A stretch of DNA of 64,000 nt from Ceratobasidium sp. AG-K (taxonomy: Eukaryota > Basidiomycota > Agaricomycetes > Cantharellales > Ceratobasidiaceae): positions 1,612,001-1,676,000 of the forward strand of contig JAWNGF010000005.1 in NCBI GenBank assembly GCA_037039685.1. The letters are read 5' to 3'. The notes under the pieces were generated by a model. That model did no database searches. It saw only the letters and a program-made list of their open reading frames with translations, and was not told where the DNA came from. Position numbers and translations under genes: made by a program. Shown piece by piece: positions 46,283-58,291 of the stretch. Numbering within the stretch: position 1 is the stretch's first letter; every line of letters begins with the position of its first letter.

Positions 46283-46514
46283 TTTGGTTCTCAGGGATGT
46301 GTAATGGTACGGCTCTGATCCTCCCATCCTGCGATCTCGTTCTAAATCGCCATGTTTGCGTAGAGATTTGTCCCGAGTTTGATACTCCTGTAGTCGAATG
46401 TAACGCTCTATTTTACGGTGTTGTAATTAACCCTGCTCACTTGCAAATCCAATCATTATCGTATTCGTGCACCCAGGGAGATCAACATTTTTAGGCAATA
46501 AGATTCACTCAGGT

Positions 46515-47522
46515 TTACCATGAACGATGTCCACCGTCGACAACAATGCTGGGATTGCCGGTCAGACTCGACCGACTCGAGACGGACAGTAAAACCACTC
46601 ACTCGCTTCCAGTGCAAAATGTCGACGCATCAGACGCCAGCCACACTGCAACTCCACGCAATTCATCTGGGCGGCCTAATCGACCCAGCGGGTTTTCGCT
46701 AGCTAATTGTTCACGTTGAGCACTCGTCTGCAGGAAGGGTCCGCTCAAGTTTGTAGGGATGTAACCTGCATCGTGGAGCGTTGTGAGTACTACGTCTGCA
46801 TGGCTGATTCACGTGAAACGAACCTGGGGACAGGCTATTCACTCGGATCTTATGTTGTCCCAGCTCACATGCCATACTCCGTGCCAACTGAAGCACCGCA
46901 GCCTTACTGGCTTGGTACGCAATAATCGGCAATCCCTGCAAATAGAGGTCAGTACAACAAACATCAACGACCACCCACTTACACGAAGCGTGACAGACCC
47001 AGCCATCGACGCAATAAGCACAATACTCCCACCCGTCCCAAACCTCTGCATCTGCTGCCCAGCCGCCTGCGCCGTATAAAACACACCATTGGCATTCACA
47101 TCCATCACACGTTGAAAGTCCTCTGCCTTGTACTCGAGACACGAACCCGCATCCGCTATTCCAGCCGCCGCGACGCAAAAGTCCAAACGGCCCCCGGCAT
47201 CGCCAATAGCCGCCACCTTGTCCCATACGCCCTGCTGGTTCGTCACGTCGGCAGAAACGTACTTGAGCGCGCTCCCGAGCTTTTTTGCGTACTCTGCCGA
47301 GGCCGTAAACTCGTCGCCTGGTGTAGTGGGGAGGTCGAGCGCGTATACCGTGGCTCCCGCTTCACAAAGCCCGAGTGCCATTTCGAGACCCAGTCCGCGG
47401 TTCCCGCCGGTTACGATCCCGACCCGTCCGGCGAGTGAAAACTCGTTGAAGATGGTCTTTTGGGGAGTGATCGAGGGGTCTGAGGAGGCTTGGAGGGCTG
47501 CTGCAACGCCGGTGAGAGCCAT
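46515..47522 (-). CDS. Short-chain dehydrogenase/reductase (SDR)
   Basis: Exons 47522-46983, 46935-46824, 46765-46603 and 46548-46515; 282 residues, the normal size for a classical SDR. The cofactor motif is TGGNRGLGLE and the post-motif acidic residue ALDLP suggests NAD(H) preference. AAAG replaces NNAG. The catalytic serine lies in VLIASMAG, and the catalytic Tyr and Lys in YQASK. The C-terminal part GYIPTNL, NPLGRLGRPDEL, WLASDAS and GSDIVVDGGH is textbook for SDRs. All catalytic residues are present, so an active oxidoreductase is likely; sorbose/mannitol-type reductases are a plausible comparison, but the substrate cannot be told from sequence. Confidence 0.93.
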
Positions 47523-48351
47523 GGCTGATAGTAGGTCTACGATATGGGAAGGACTACCCTCTAGACCATCGTATTTATGTAGCTTATACGAAGCTAGATC
47601 AAGACGAATCGTATAGGGATACTTGCATCTTCGTTTCTTCTAGGCAGAGCGCGGTTGGCGCATGTGATGGAATTTCAGTTTCAGAAGCGACCGAACCTGT
47701 TGGGCTAGGCATCCCTGTGATTTCTAGCCCCATTTGCTAGCATTCTCGCCCCATTGTAGTCTACATAACAAATAGCAACTATAGGACGAATAGGAATCTC
47801 GGGACCTTGGGCAAGATGGGGAGACCTTTGTCGGTAGTTGCCTGATATGTGACGGATCTGTGTTGAGGGATGTAAATTCACATCAAAAGAATCGAGTGGC
47901 AATCAGTAAGGAGAGAAAACACTGTAAGATCACCTACGTATGCATACGGAATCTCCAGAGTGCACCTAAGTACATATACGGACTAAACATCAATTGTTGT
48001 GGGCATGTATTTGGACACAATTCCGGGAACACCGTCCACTGGGACAAAGGCACGTAGAGCGCGAGTGGAACAAGGGCCTGTCAGTGGGCAAATTACTTTA
48101 CACACATAACATGTGCCCGGGACAGGGTTTCGAATATGGAAATAAACGACAAAAGCTGCACATTCCCCAGGCCCCGACGCTAAAGCATACAACAGACCTA
48201 GCGCGCATATACTCAATTGCGCACTAACAAAAGTCTACGTGCGGACCTCTCGGGGCATCTTATCGTAACGCCCACGCGAAGGCCTTGCTGGAAACTCTCA
48301 ATCAAAATGGCAGCACATGGATCGACAGTCTGAGTTATGATAAAAATGCGC
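47523..48351. other. Intergenic, SDR upstream region and 3' side of secreted gene 1
   Basis: No gene or repeat recognised. Confidence 0.5.
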
Positions 48352-49644
48352 CTATGTCCGTAAAATGACAACTACAAGGGAATACCAAGAATATGTAGAG
48401 GTTGTATCGAAATGTTTCCAAATGCCAGATACCGCTCTCCCGAGGTTATTTACTAGGCAGCGAGCTGGCGGGAGGAACACAAGTAAAAGTCTTCCCGCGC
48501 GTGTTAGCTACATAAGCGATAAGACAATAGCAAGGACTGCACTCACAATCTCAGGCAACGCAAAACCAAAGGTGTTTCGAAGGACATCCGTGTCACCAGT
48601 ATAGAGGAGGGCACCTAATGCGTTCATATTTATATCTCAGTTGTGATCCCAAGGGCAAGGAAGGCGCTTACTATCTTCCTGGAAATAGACCAGGTATGTC
48701 GCTGGCAATGAGCCGTCGGTATTGACCCACTGGGCAGTAATCGCCTGGGTAAGAGGGTTATATATCCAGACGGCGCTCTCCGCGCTTCCCGGGATACCAG
48801 TCGCAGCGCCAAACGAGTTGTTGTCGGCGGCTACCGGAGGGGATCCTTTAGGGGTCTGAGTGGTTCCGGTCACATAACCATAGCTGACGGAGCCCATAAT
48901 ATCAGTTCAGCATAGTAAGAGAATGGTGCGGAACAACACACTTGAAGGACCCAACGCCAATATTCTCGTCAGTCGAGGCCAGTCCAGTAGCTACAAGAAT
49001 AGTCAATCACCAGAGGCTTCGATAATCATTATGCTCACTGAAGCCAACATAGGGAAACTCTGCAGTTGGACCGTTGGTTGCAAGCAAGTCGAGCCGAGAA
49101 TAAGTCACGGACGAGTCGGGAGCATACGAAAACGAGACTTCGAGAGCGCCAGTCTGACTAGGCTGGAACCCGCCATACTCGCCAAACACGTTGAATACCG
49201 GGCTTAGATACCCCAAAGTGGTCGAGTTTGCTCCGAATGTCTTGGCGAGGATGTTGCACGAGGCACTGTACACGACTTAGCAGGAGCCACCCAGCGAGTA
49301 AAAGCTGTACTTACGTGACGGGCGGAGAAGGCGACGTCGCAGCGCGAGGAGCACTGGCGACCTTGGTTGCTGTTATATCATTAGCCAGATAAGAGAGACA
49401 GGGCCCTCAAAATCTTACCCATACGGAGGCTGCGGTGGGGACGACGACGATGAGTTTGGGGCTGCAACGGAGGAAGCTTCATTGCAAAGCGTTTGGCATT
49501 GGTCTGAGGTTCCACCGATGCATCAAGTGCAGATCCCGCTCCCCACTTGGGACGCAGCGTGCTCGGGTCGGGATTAATTGACAGCTGAGCAGCTGCGACG
49601 GCCACCATCGCAAGAGTGATAAAAGAGTGAATCGCGAAACGCAT
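48352..49644 (-). CDS. Secreted protein of unknown function, copy 1
   Basis: Exons 49644-49419, 49369-49315, 49265-49039, 48990-48942, 48883-48672, 48614-48547 and 48507-48352; 330 residues, all in phase. Signal peptide MRFAIHSFITLAMVAVAAA, then a short propeptide-like part with NAKRFAMKLPPL and a basic HRRRPHR. Mature region: CNIL...LGYLSPVFNVFGEYGGFQPSQTGALEV, TQTPKGSP, AVWIYNPLTQAITAQWVN and DGSLPATYLVY. The NAKRFAxGLPPLxP motif recurs in many agaricomycete secreted proteins (family knowledge); function unknown. Exons 2, 4, 5 and 6 have exactly the lengths of copy 2. The last exon is the least certain part. Confidence 0.78.
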
Positions 49645-50668
49645 TGTGAGTAACGAATGGAACGTCCTAAATGGACTGTAAGTTGGTTGTGAGCGTAGAA
49701 GGAAACAAGATCGAAATGAGCCGGAGAGAAACTTTTATATAGGGGAGCAACCCCTGTTGCATACAGCCGGCCTCTATTGTGTCTCACTTGCAGCGCTTAG
49801 CGAAATTGAATTGCACCTTCTTCCTGTCCTCACGATTGCTCATCCACCACAACGATCGGCCAGCGCTAGCGCGAGCTCCCCAAATTTCTTTGTTGTACGA
49901 GGCATAGCCCAACTATCTAAGCTTTAATTAACCCCAGTCAAAGACTAAAATATCTAGGCTTGACAATGCAAATATTCTGGTGCACGCTTCACGCCAGTTA
50001 TACCGATACAGTATTCAGGACCGGGTCACTTGAGCGTCCCCGGCGAAGGAGATAACGAGCGATTCGGATTGTAGCCTCATCTCTGTGGGATAATTGCTCA
50101 CCGTGGTTTGGTAAAACTCCAACCAAAGCCCGCCCCCGGGTGGGCCGCTACTGGCGCCACCCAGGCATCCCCCCTCCACCTCTTGCGCGGACACACCCTC
50201 TACTTCATCTCTATTGACGCTTCATTCTCGATTACATGAAAATCATTCATCAAGCCATCCCATGATGTTTATGACGTTATGGGAATTGTTGAAGAGCAAA
50301 TTCATTTACGCCGGTGGTCTCCCATCCCAGTACACCCACGAATAATGAACTACTGGTGAGCAACACAAGGCGGAGACTTGGCTGCGTTTCCAAACCGTTT
50401 TGCAGCTTATCGTGGCGCTCGGCACGTATACGCACCCTCTCTCGAAACCCAACCATCCTCTCATTCGTCAACCTACCATAGTCAATCGATACCCCTACTT
50501 GGACGGCGAAAAATACAAAGGAAATGCACGTCGATTAAGTCCAAGTAAGCGAAATAGTAGATACACTCGGCGCCACACCAAGAACCGAGCACAGAAACAC
50601 AACAGTACGTGGACGGAAAAAGTTCTGGAAAGTAACAACGTAGCTAGCCATTAAAAGCACCGGACCAC
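49645..50668. other. Intergenic between the secreted-protein genes
   Basis: No gene seen. The 100-200 bp upstream of 49644 is the promoter of copy 1; a TATATA run near 49738 sits 94 bp before its ATG and could be a TATA element. Confidence 0.4.
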
Positions 50669-51878
50669 TCAAACCATTAGACGGGAATAACGGGGATAAC
50701 AGGGACAGGGGGGACACAATGAAATTTCTTCATCCAAAGTCAGCTACACGCTTGGGAGGGTTTCGGCAAAGGTACTCACAACTTCGAAGCAATTGGTCTT
50801 GTACACAGTGTTGAGTTCAGCAATGTCGCCAGCCACGCCAAGGAAGCCTGGAGAAAAGTAGCAAGATGAGTGCGATGGGTCGCCGTCGCAAATAGATTGA
50901 CGACATACTGTTCTCGTCGTCGGAATGGAACAAGTAAGTACCCGGTCGGGAACCGTCCATGTTCACCCATTGAGCAGTAATCTCTTGGGTGTTCGATTCA
51001 TATTTCCAGACGGCACTCTGTACGTTCTTGTCGAAAACAGTAGAGTCGCTGAACGAGTCACCGGCTTCAGCTGCCGGTGAACCTTTAGGAGTCTGCTGGG
51101 TACCAACGAGGTAGGCGAAGCTAAGCGAACATAGACGTAAGTCTGGAAGCTTTGTGTCGCTCAAGTTGAACTCACTTTGGAGATCCCTGGCCAATGCTAT
51201 CATCATCCACAGACCATCCCGTGCCTGCAGAGGATGGTTAGCGCTACTCACGGCTTGTTCCGCTAACACTTACTAGATCCAAAGTACGGATACTTGGGGC
51301 TCGGGCTATTGTCCGCCCAGAAGTCAATCTGAGAAGTGGAGCCTTTCGGGAACCGAACCTCCAAAGCACCAGACTGGCTATCCTGGAACGTGCCATATTC
51401 CCCATAGTCGTTCCAAGCTGGCTTGAGATACCCAAGCTCGGAACCGTCCGTGCGAGTCACAAGGATATTGCACTTGGTACTATGTGCGTTCAGATCAGCG
51501 AATGTTCTTGGGCAAATAAGACGGTCTTACTCATCATCCATCCCAGGAGACGTGGCTGAGCGGCGAGCGGTATCCACCCTGGAACCTAGAGCCGAATAAG
51601 CTGGCTGGCTGAGCCCATATTTCCAGAAACTCACCTCCGTGGGGAGCCTGACGCTTGCGATGGCGAAGAAGCGACCTGGGAGTCAGCGGAGGAAGGCCTG
51701 CTGCAAAGCGTTTGGCGTTGGACTGGGGCTCTGCACCCGCGGCTGCTATTTCATCTGCAAGTGTGTGGACAATATCACTCCTGGGGGGATTGAGAGTCTT
51801 TGTAGCCTGGCGAGGCGATGGCTGAGCGACCACCAGAGCTGCGGCTGCGAGCGCAAAAAGAGTCGAGGCGAAACGCAT
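50669..51878 (-). CDS. Secreted protein of unknown function, copy 2
   Basis: Exons 51878-51635, 51585-51531, 51479-51274, 51224-51176, 51120-50909, 50847-50780 and 50743-50669; 302 residues. Signal peptide MRFASTLFALAAAALVVA, then NAKRFAAGLPPLTP and a dibasic HRKRQAP stretch suggestive of propeptide cleavage. Mature part: CNILVTRTDGSELGYLKPAW, YGEYGTFQDSQSGALEVRF, TQQTPKGSP, AVWKYESNTQEITAQWVN and DGSRPGTYLFH. It ends in a short Cys/Pro-rich exon (ISLCPPCPCYP). Same intron phases as copy 1, so a tandem duplication. Extracellular location is inferred from the signal peptide; no enzyme motif is seen. Confidence 0.8.
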
Positions 51879-54032
51879 ATCGAAGGAGTGGAAGGGTGGA
51901 AAGACCGTCGGGGACACAAACGTTCGAGAGGGAACCAAGCAAAGGAAACAAGATAGTTGGCACCCGAGAGAGCGTGTTTATAATGGGTGGCCCTCGTCAC
52001 AAATTATTCATTCCACTCTGGGACCCTGAACTGTTGACGTTACTGTCCGAGGTTTCATCTTGGCTTGTTCCTGACTCAACATTGGCACAACAGCGACACA
52101 TTCGGACCCATTGGAATGATTCGGGCCCCGACAAAGGCACCACAAAGGCACATTGTGATATAGCCAGCTGATAAATTTACAACTCTCGCGGCAATCCTTA
52201 CGATCCCGGTGCAGAACATTTTGCGTGGTCAACATCAGCCTCCATCTATGGAACGCGATACGTGGTTATCTCACTTCGGTACAGCCCACTTTGGGTCAAG
52301 CAATTGAAGGCTGCAGTATTCGCATGACAACCACTCAACAAGGGGCCGACCAAGCACCCTTTTGCAATCCGTTTTCTCGAAGGCTGGTTTACCGGTACAG
52401 TACCAACTCGGTCTCTCGGCCCGCCCACTGCTTTGGTAGCGAAAAACAAACGCGGATGTGACCGTGACTGGTTGATCAGCCTTTTATTCCACGGCCGCGA
52501 TGCTGTCGGTGCGCAGCGGTTTCGCGTGTATTCGACAGCCGTCAATTCGTTGGTACCTTAGCACTCGACGAATTCATAAAGTTCGACACGTCAACGTATG
52601 CGTGTGTATCGCTTATGCACACGTTAAGCCATTCATCGGGAGGTTTATTGTGGGTTTTTCTGTCCAACTCTGTCGTGTCGTTCATATCTGACGGCCTACA
52701 AAACCCTGCCTGGTGAGAAAATTAACAACTGCACAATTTGTTATCTATTCCGGCGGGTTCTCGGGACGGGTGTGCCACCCGAAATGTCCAGACTGTCGCG
52801 GTGCCTCGGTCTTGTCCGACCTGTCAATCAAATCCTCGCCTTTTTTTGTTCGAGCCGACATTTTTGCCACACCACGATTGTACCATCCCTGCGTCCCTCT
52901 TCCCATCGCGAAATGACCATCCCACAACATCCTCCCACCCCGCATAAAACTTTAAGAATTTCAGCGATAACAATATCAATCCTAATCATATCTATGCTTC
53001 GACCCAATACATTCATATCTGGGCGCCCAGAACACACCCAGCGTCGAACTAGGGTTAGCACCCTGGCGATTTGGCATCCTCATCACTTGGGATGCAATAC
53101 AGTACGAACACCCCAGTATTTGTTCATTTAGTTATATTGGTGTAGTCACTAGGCTCTCGTATTCGCTGAGCGGCGCGTTTGAATAGCCAAGCCCGACGAT
53201 GCTCTTGGGACGAGCCCTGACCCTCCTCTCGTCGAGGCTCTTATAATAATTGAGTGGGTCGGCTATTATCCCAAGGTTTAAGAGTGGGGTAGTAGTAGTG
53301 AACACATGCGTCGGAGGAGACTCCGTTGAAGCGTGCTCGACTCGAGGACGCAGGAACACCGGCCTCGGGCTCCTGTCTCCCGTTTTGCCACCAAGGCCCT
53401 GGTCCCCGGAGAGCCATACGGGTGTGAGCTGTCTTCGGTCGGCGTTTTCTCCCTCCGAGCATTTGTAGTGAACGTACGAGCCAGTTTGTCCCTTAGTGGC
53501 TGTATTTTGATTTCTACTGCTCGGTCGCGGGGCTTGCACGTGAAAATGGGGCATTAAATCAGTCTGCCGTGACCTTATTAATTTGGTTATAGCCTTATTA
53601 CTTTGAACCTTTGGTAGGTATACATCGGAGGTATGAGGAGGGACCGGGAGCGGAAATGGATTTCGGTGTGGTCTCCCATTTGATGAGGCATTAGTGATAA
53701 TAAGTAATAAAATGATTTCATGAGTCGTGCTGAGTGCAGCGTGAAGTGATTTCTCATATGAGAGCCCATTGGGAAAGAGTCTTTCGGAACACCTAGTAGA
53801 TTAACGATTCAAAGGAATGAATACATCTTAAATTTAGACTGTGCGTGGCGTCTACTTTAGCAGCTTGGTGCTATCCAGGCACAAACGATCGTCATGACGT
53901 CGGCGCTGATCAGGAAGCAGGTCGATCGCGCTTCTCGGGACGTCGACCATGCATGCGCACTCAATATAGGAATCAATAAATCTAAATAGGCTTAGATGCA
54001 CGGAGGATGAAATACAGCGGAATGTGGTTAAA
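51879..54032. other. Intergenic, no supportable gene
   Basis: Several overlapping 60-140 codon frames (for example 53132-53554 minus, 52772-53131 plus) lack domains, splice partners and paralogs. A possible TATA-like run (GTTTATAA, about 51974) precedes secreted copy 2 by about 100 bp. Confidence 0.45.
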
Positions 54033-56116
54033 TTACATGGCCAACGGTAGCACGGTCTCCCTTGAGTGAACGTAATCACTCCACTTGATAGGCCGTCCTC
54101 CTGACGCAGTACCATGCCACAGATGGTCAAGCACCGGCACAAATTCAGGTCCACGAAGTGCCCAAAACCGAGTCTCGGATGCGCATGATAAGCGTGTCCG
54201 TGCCAACGCTCTTTGCTTCTCACTTCGCGTGCAGGCTCCAGCCTGAAGGAAAGATCGCGGATGTTAGTTGGAACACCATTGATATTCGTATTTGTAACCC
54301 ACAATAAGGTACTGAGCAAAGCAGTGTACGTTTGCGATGGGAGGTTCCTGTCGCTTTATTGTCCCCATAAGCTGAAAAATCTGTCGAACTGATGACTGCA
54401 CTCGCGAATCGTCAGAGGAAACCCCACAAACCGCCTTCGAGGTGAAATAAAAATGAGAATTAATGCATATCAAACATCTGTATTCTGAGTACATACCAGG
54501 TACAGGTATGTAAGCAGAGTCTGTTTCCAACTCTCTTGAACAGCGACCCATGCAACCGATTTACAGGACTCTAGCTCCAAGGTCTGGTGCCGCAGCTGGG
54601 GCTGCCAGGATGCAAGCCGCTGCTCAAGCACCTTCCAGTCATCAACAGACGAGCCCTGATCTCGGCAAGCATTGATTCTGGCTAATAGAACTTGAAATGC
54701 TGCAGGAAATCCGTTGAACCATTCAATAGGATGGGGGTCGGTATGGAACGGTTGGATGTCCGTATTATATTCAACCAATTGTGGTGCTCCATGTACCATA
54801 GCACAGAGGATGTCCATGAGCACAAAGTGCGCAGGCTCATATCGGGGTGAAGCTAGCACATGAGCGATTGAAACCAAAGCTGGGTTATGATGCCGAGTCG
54901 GCCATAGCGTAGAATCAGAGAAAACCATCTGTAGAAACGTAGGCGTGGCGCGCTGAAGTAGTTTATATGTGTTAGAACTACTCAGGAGCACGCTCTTCAA
55001 GAAGGACATCTGCATAGTCAAGAAATCAGCTCATTTGCTTGAAGATCGGCTAACCACTAGCCTCAAGAGCGTTTTCAAGCCTTAATTGAAATGCGGCGGG
55101 ACTTGAGGGTTGATGCGTCATGGCATTGAGCTCTTTCTCGCAGTCTTCAACCCAACTAATGAACTGGTCCCGTAGCTGAACAGTGCTCCCGTTCCATAGG
55201 GATTCATAGATTTTGGCGTCCAGCAGCATGACCTCGCGCGTGACCCTACACGATGTCATGCGCACTTGCGACTCTTTCCGTAATTTGGTAATTGTATCCA
55301 ACTTGGGCCGAAAGTAACGCACATCAAGTATGCGTTCAACTGCGGGTGAACTCAGCATCGACTTAAATCTCAAACTGTTGTCGGCTTACACTGGAACACG
55401 AAGTATTCTACCATCGACCGGATATCGGGGGGCTTCACGAGTATGTTTCGAGGTATTCGACTGTCAGATAAAAGCCAGGCTGGCAGTGTAGAAAGTACCA
55501 CTGGCAGAGTACGTGTTACGGCATTGAGAGGTGCTTTTATAGAACGAATTTGGCTGGGCTGGAAGGATAGCCCTCTACATTTCGGAGGGAAAGTGTCATA
55601 TATGCATGAATCAGTTGGGCTCCTGGGAAGGACGAGTGTGCCGAGACTCCTTGGTTGCAGGTCAAGGAGCAGAGGCTCCGAAGGGGCGTCTGATGCGCCA
55701 GCTTTATTCCGTTCCTGCTACGATTTTTGGTAACATGGTCTATCCACGGTTCAAACTACTTACCGCAGCAAGTTGCGGTCCTGAAGAAACCTCTTTCTCG
55801 CCGAGTAGGGTTGGGTAGGACAGTTGATGCGATAGGGGCGGCGAACAATTAGGGCCAAGCAATTCCTTATTATACCTAGATACACGCGGCGGTTCGCTCT
55901 GGATCGGTGTGCCCCGCCTGGCGTTGTGCTCATAACCCAAACACTCGACTCCCCCATTGGAACAGCGTTCACAGATGGGTTTGCGCAGGTCACATTTCTT
56001 GTGCCTAAGATAATAAATCAAGTTTGTAATTGATTCAAGTGCGCAACATACCTACGTTTGCATGTTAAGCAGCTCTTCCCCGTCGGCCCAGGAGTAAGTT
56101 TGTACGGAGTATACAT
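54033..56116 (-). CDS. Zn2Cys6 transcription factor, copy 2
   Basis: Exons 56116-56052, 56004-55764, 55714-55390, 55339-55062, 55009-54497, 54434-54303 and 54242-54033; 587 residues. Start MYTPYKLTPGPTGKSCLTCK; the cluster is C-x2-C-x6-C-x6-C-x2-C-x6-C (CLTC, KKCDLRKPIC, ERC, EC) with intron 1 between Cys2 and Cys3. A long linker, then the regulatory domain blocks YFRPK, LARINACRD, VAVQESWKQTLLTYLYL, SSDDSRVQSSVRQ and the ending TRSEKQR...FVPVLDHLWHG...WSDYVHSRE. Intron 4 begins with GC (GCTAGT at 55061). Exon 7 has the same 210-nt length as in copies 3 and 4. Divergent from the LOV gene, 556 bp between starts. Confidence 0.9.
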
Positions 56117-56672
56117 TGGAGCTTTGAGGAAGAGGGCGTGGTTGCTGGAATCAGCCCTAAAGTTAGTCAGATAAGTGCATAAAGTCTCGGTGCGGCGACA
56201 CGCGTAAATCAAATTGAGGCGATTCGCCGTGCAGATCAGCGCGACCCGCCGCATCCCGAGCCGAGATAAGGCATATACAGTCGCATGCAACCCACCCTTC
56301 GCCAAGACGTTTTTATGTTGATTGAAGGTATAACCGTACTGCTAACGCTAACGTTCGGAGATTAAGTGTGGGCCCACGCTTGCAAACAGAGACGACAACC
56401 CAAAAACGCTATTTGGTTTCGGGATCTCGATCCTGCACAAAGGTTAGCCTTCTTAGTACATTGAAAAGTCGTTACAAGGCTTAAGCTTCAGCTATATGCG
56501 TGTATAATCATGCGGGTTATATGCCTGTTGTTCGATCTTGGAACACCGATCAATGGTTTTATTTGGCGCTGTTATGGGCCTACTGACGTCAAATTCAGTC
56601 GAACAACCTCGACGTTTCATCACCCTCGGAAACCAACCCCACTCTTGAGCTATATCGTGATTCTCAGTATAT
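56117..56672. promoter_or_regulatory. Divergent intergenic region, Zn2Cys6 copy 2 and LOV gene
   Basis: No gene inside. Both flanking genes start outward, so this must hold both promoters. A TATATA-like run (CAGTATATATG) overlaps the LOV start codon and is too close to be its TATA box. No GATA-type light-response pair could be called with confidence by eye. Confidence 0.5.
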
Positions 56673-57918
56673 ATGTATCGTTCAGGTCGTCCCGATGACA
56701 AGTATTCTCAGGACGACACACGTCCACCCTCGCCACCCGAAGACGAGCCAACTTGGTGCTTGACTTATGGGAGTGAACCCTATGACAGCAGTTCACGGTC
56801 GAGTCGCTCTTCGAGTTCGGACTTTTCAAGTAGCTCCGTAGTAGCTTACCACCCCCCAAACTTGGCTGAGCTAAGTGCGATGATTCGCTCACCGACAAGG
56901 GGCTTTTACATCGGAAGTTTATCGTCGTATTCCACTGGCGATGTTGACATGCTTGGGGTTATTGCGCGTGTTAGTAAGTCTGGTGTGACTTATCATACGA
57001 AGAACGATGTAGAACAAACCATCTCTGCATACAGTCGCGCGACCCAATCCGGTCATCAATTTAGGTCCTGTTGGTGAGGTTCCATCTCAGTTACTGGAAT
57101 CGAAGCTGCGGGGTTCTGCGCATGCTAACTTGAGCTTTGTCGTAGACCATTCTTGCTCGTTCGTCATAGTTGATCCTCACACACCGGATCACGAAATCGT
57201 ATACTGCAGGTGGCTATTATGTTGGAAATTTATCTGGATACTTGTTGACCAAGTCTATCCACCCGCCAGTCCTACTTTTTGCCAATTAACTCAATACTCT
57301 CCCGATGACATACTTAGGAAAAACTGTAGATTCTTACAATCCCCCAAGGGTAAGCGACTCGAGCGCATGGTAGTGGTAGTTTGATTGAAACTATTTCAGG
57401 CTCGGTGGAGCGTGGAAGCACAAGGGAATATACGGATCACCAGGTGAGGTTTCGTTGCCGATCATTTTCACGAAGGCCTGCTTACAACGGTCAAAAGGCT
57501 GTAAAGCTTTTCAAGGAGGCGACGGTTCATCATCAGGAGTGTAGGTTTTGTCGAATCCCCTCATGCGATTGGCATTTGACGTGTATCCTCGCAGGCCAAG
57601 CAGCCCTTGTCAACTACAAGAAGGTACGAAACTAGTGTTGTACGTACTAGGATACTACAGCTGCTTAGTGTAATATTTGCATTATAGAATGGCGAGCCGT
57701 TTGTCAATCTAGTGACAATCGTGCCTATTACTTGGGACAGTGACAAGGTTAGGTACCATGTTGGATTTCAGGCGGACTTAGTCGAGGCTCCGCGGCAACT
57801 CGTAGAGAATGTGCGTGTGGGAAGGTAAGCGACAGCACCATTGTTCGGACGGGGTTGACGAACAATCTGACATTTCATTGGTCGTAGATATAATAATACT
57901 GTGCCAGTGAGGTGGTAG
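56673..57918 (+). CDS. Stand-alone LOV-domain blue-light photoreceptor
   Basis: Nine short exons: 56673-56973, 57035-57073, 57146-57209, 57270-57349, 57400-57443, 57498-57540, 57595-57623, 57688-57824, 57888-57918; 255 residues, every junction in phase. The N-terminal 75 or so residues are Ser/Pro-rich and disordered, then GFYIG...DVDMLGVIARV caps a LOV core: RPNPVINLGPVDHSCSFVIV, YSPDDIL, NCRFLQSPKG (Cys154, the flavin-adduct cysteine), VNYKKNGEPFVNLVTIVPI (Asn197, Asn207) and GFQADL (Gln228). Spacings Cys-Asn 43, Asn-Asn 10 and Asn-Gln 21 equal those I know for Vivid (Cys108, Asn151, Asn161, Gln182). It most resembles the White Collar-1 LOV domain but has no second PAS and no zinc finger, a Vivid-like layout. 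One oddity is R instead of G in GxNCRFLQ. Expected role: flavin-binding light sensor or modulator of light-driven transcription. Confidence 0.92.
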
Positions 57919-58291
57919 TGAGGGCAACATATTTTCTATTTCAGTTGTATATTTTTCCGGGGCTAGAATGGCTGGTTCATTCGCTAGGGCAAATGATTGG
58001 GTATTTGCTATTGCAGTAGAGTAGCCTATCTTCATATGCGCCGTCAGACACAATTTGACCATTTTGGGTACTTAAGCTTGTAATGCGAGATCGTTACTGA
58101 AATATTCAATTTATGGTGAAGTTTTATTCTATCACTCCGGCAAGTTGCATCAATTAACGGCAGCGGGTATAAGGATTTGGTTGCCATTGAGGTATGGGGG
58201 GGGGGTGAAGGGGGTACTGGTAGGTACGGGTTAGCAAACCAAATGCGCTACAAACACATAGGTCTACAGCGCAAACGTGGTGCAAGCATAC
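57919..58291. other. Intergenic, convergent 3' ends of LOV gene and Zn2Cys6 copy 3
   Basis: No further LOV/PAS exons follow the LOV stop. A G-rich run lies at about 58197-58216. Nothing else seen. Confidence 0.5.

Noticed and set aside
53132..53554. 140-codon minus-strand open frame
   Set aside because: No motif, overlapping frames on the opposite strand of similar length, no splice support.
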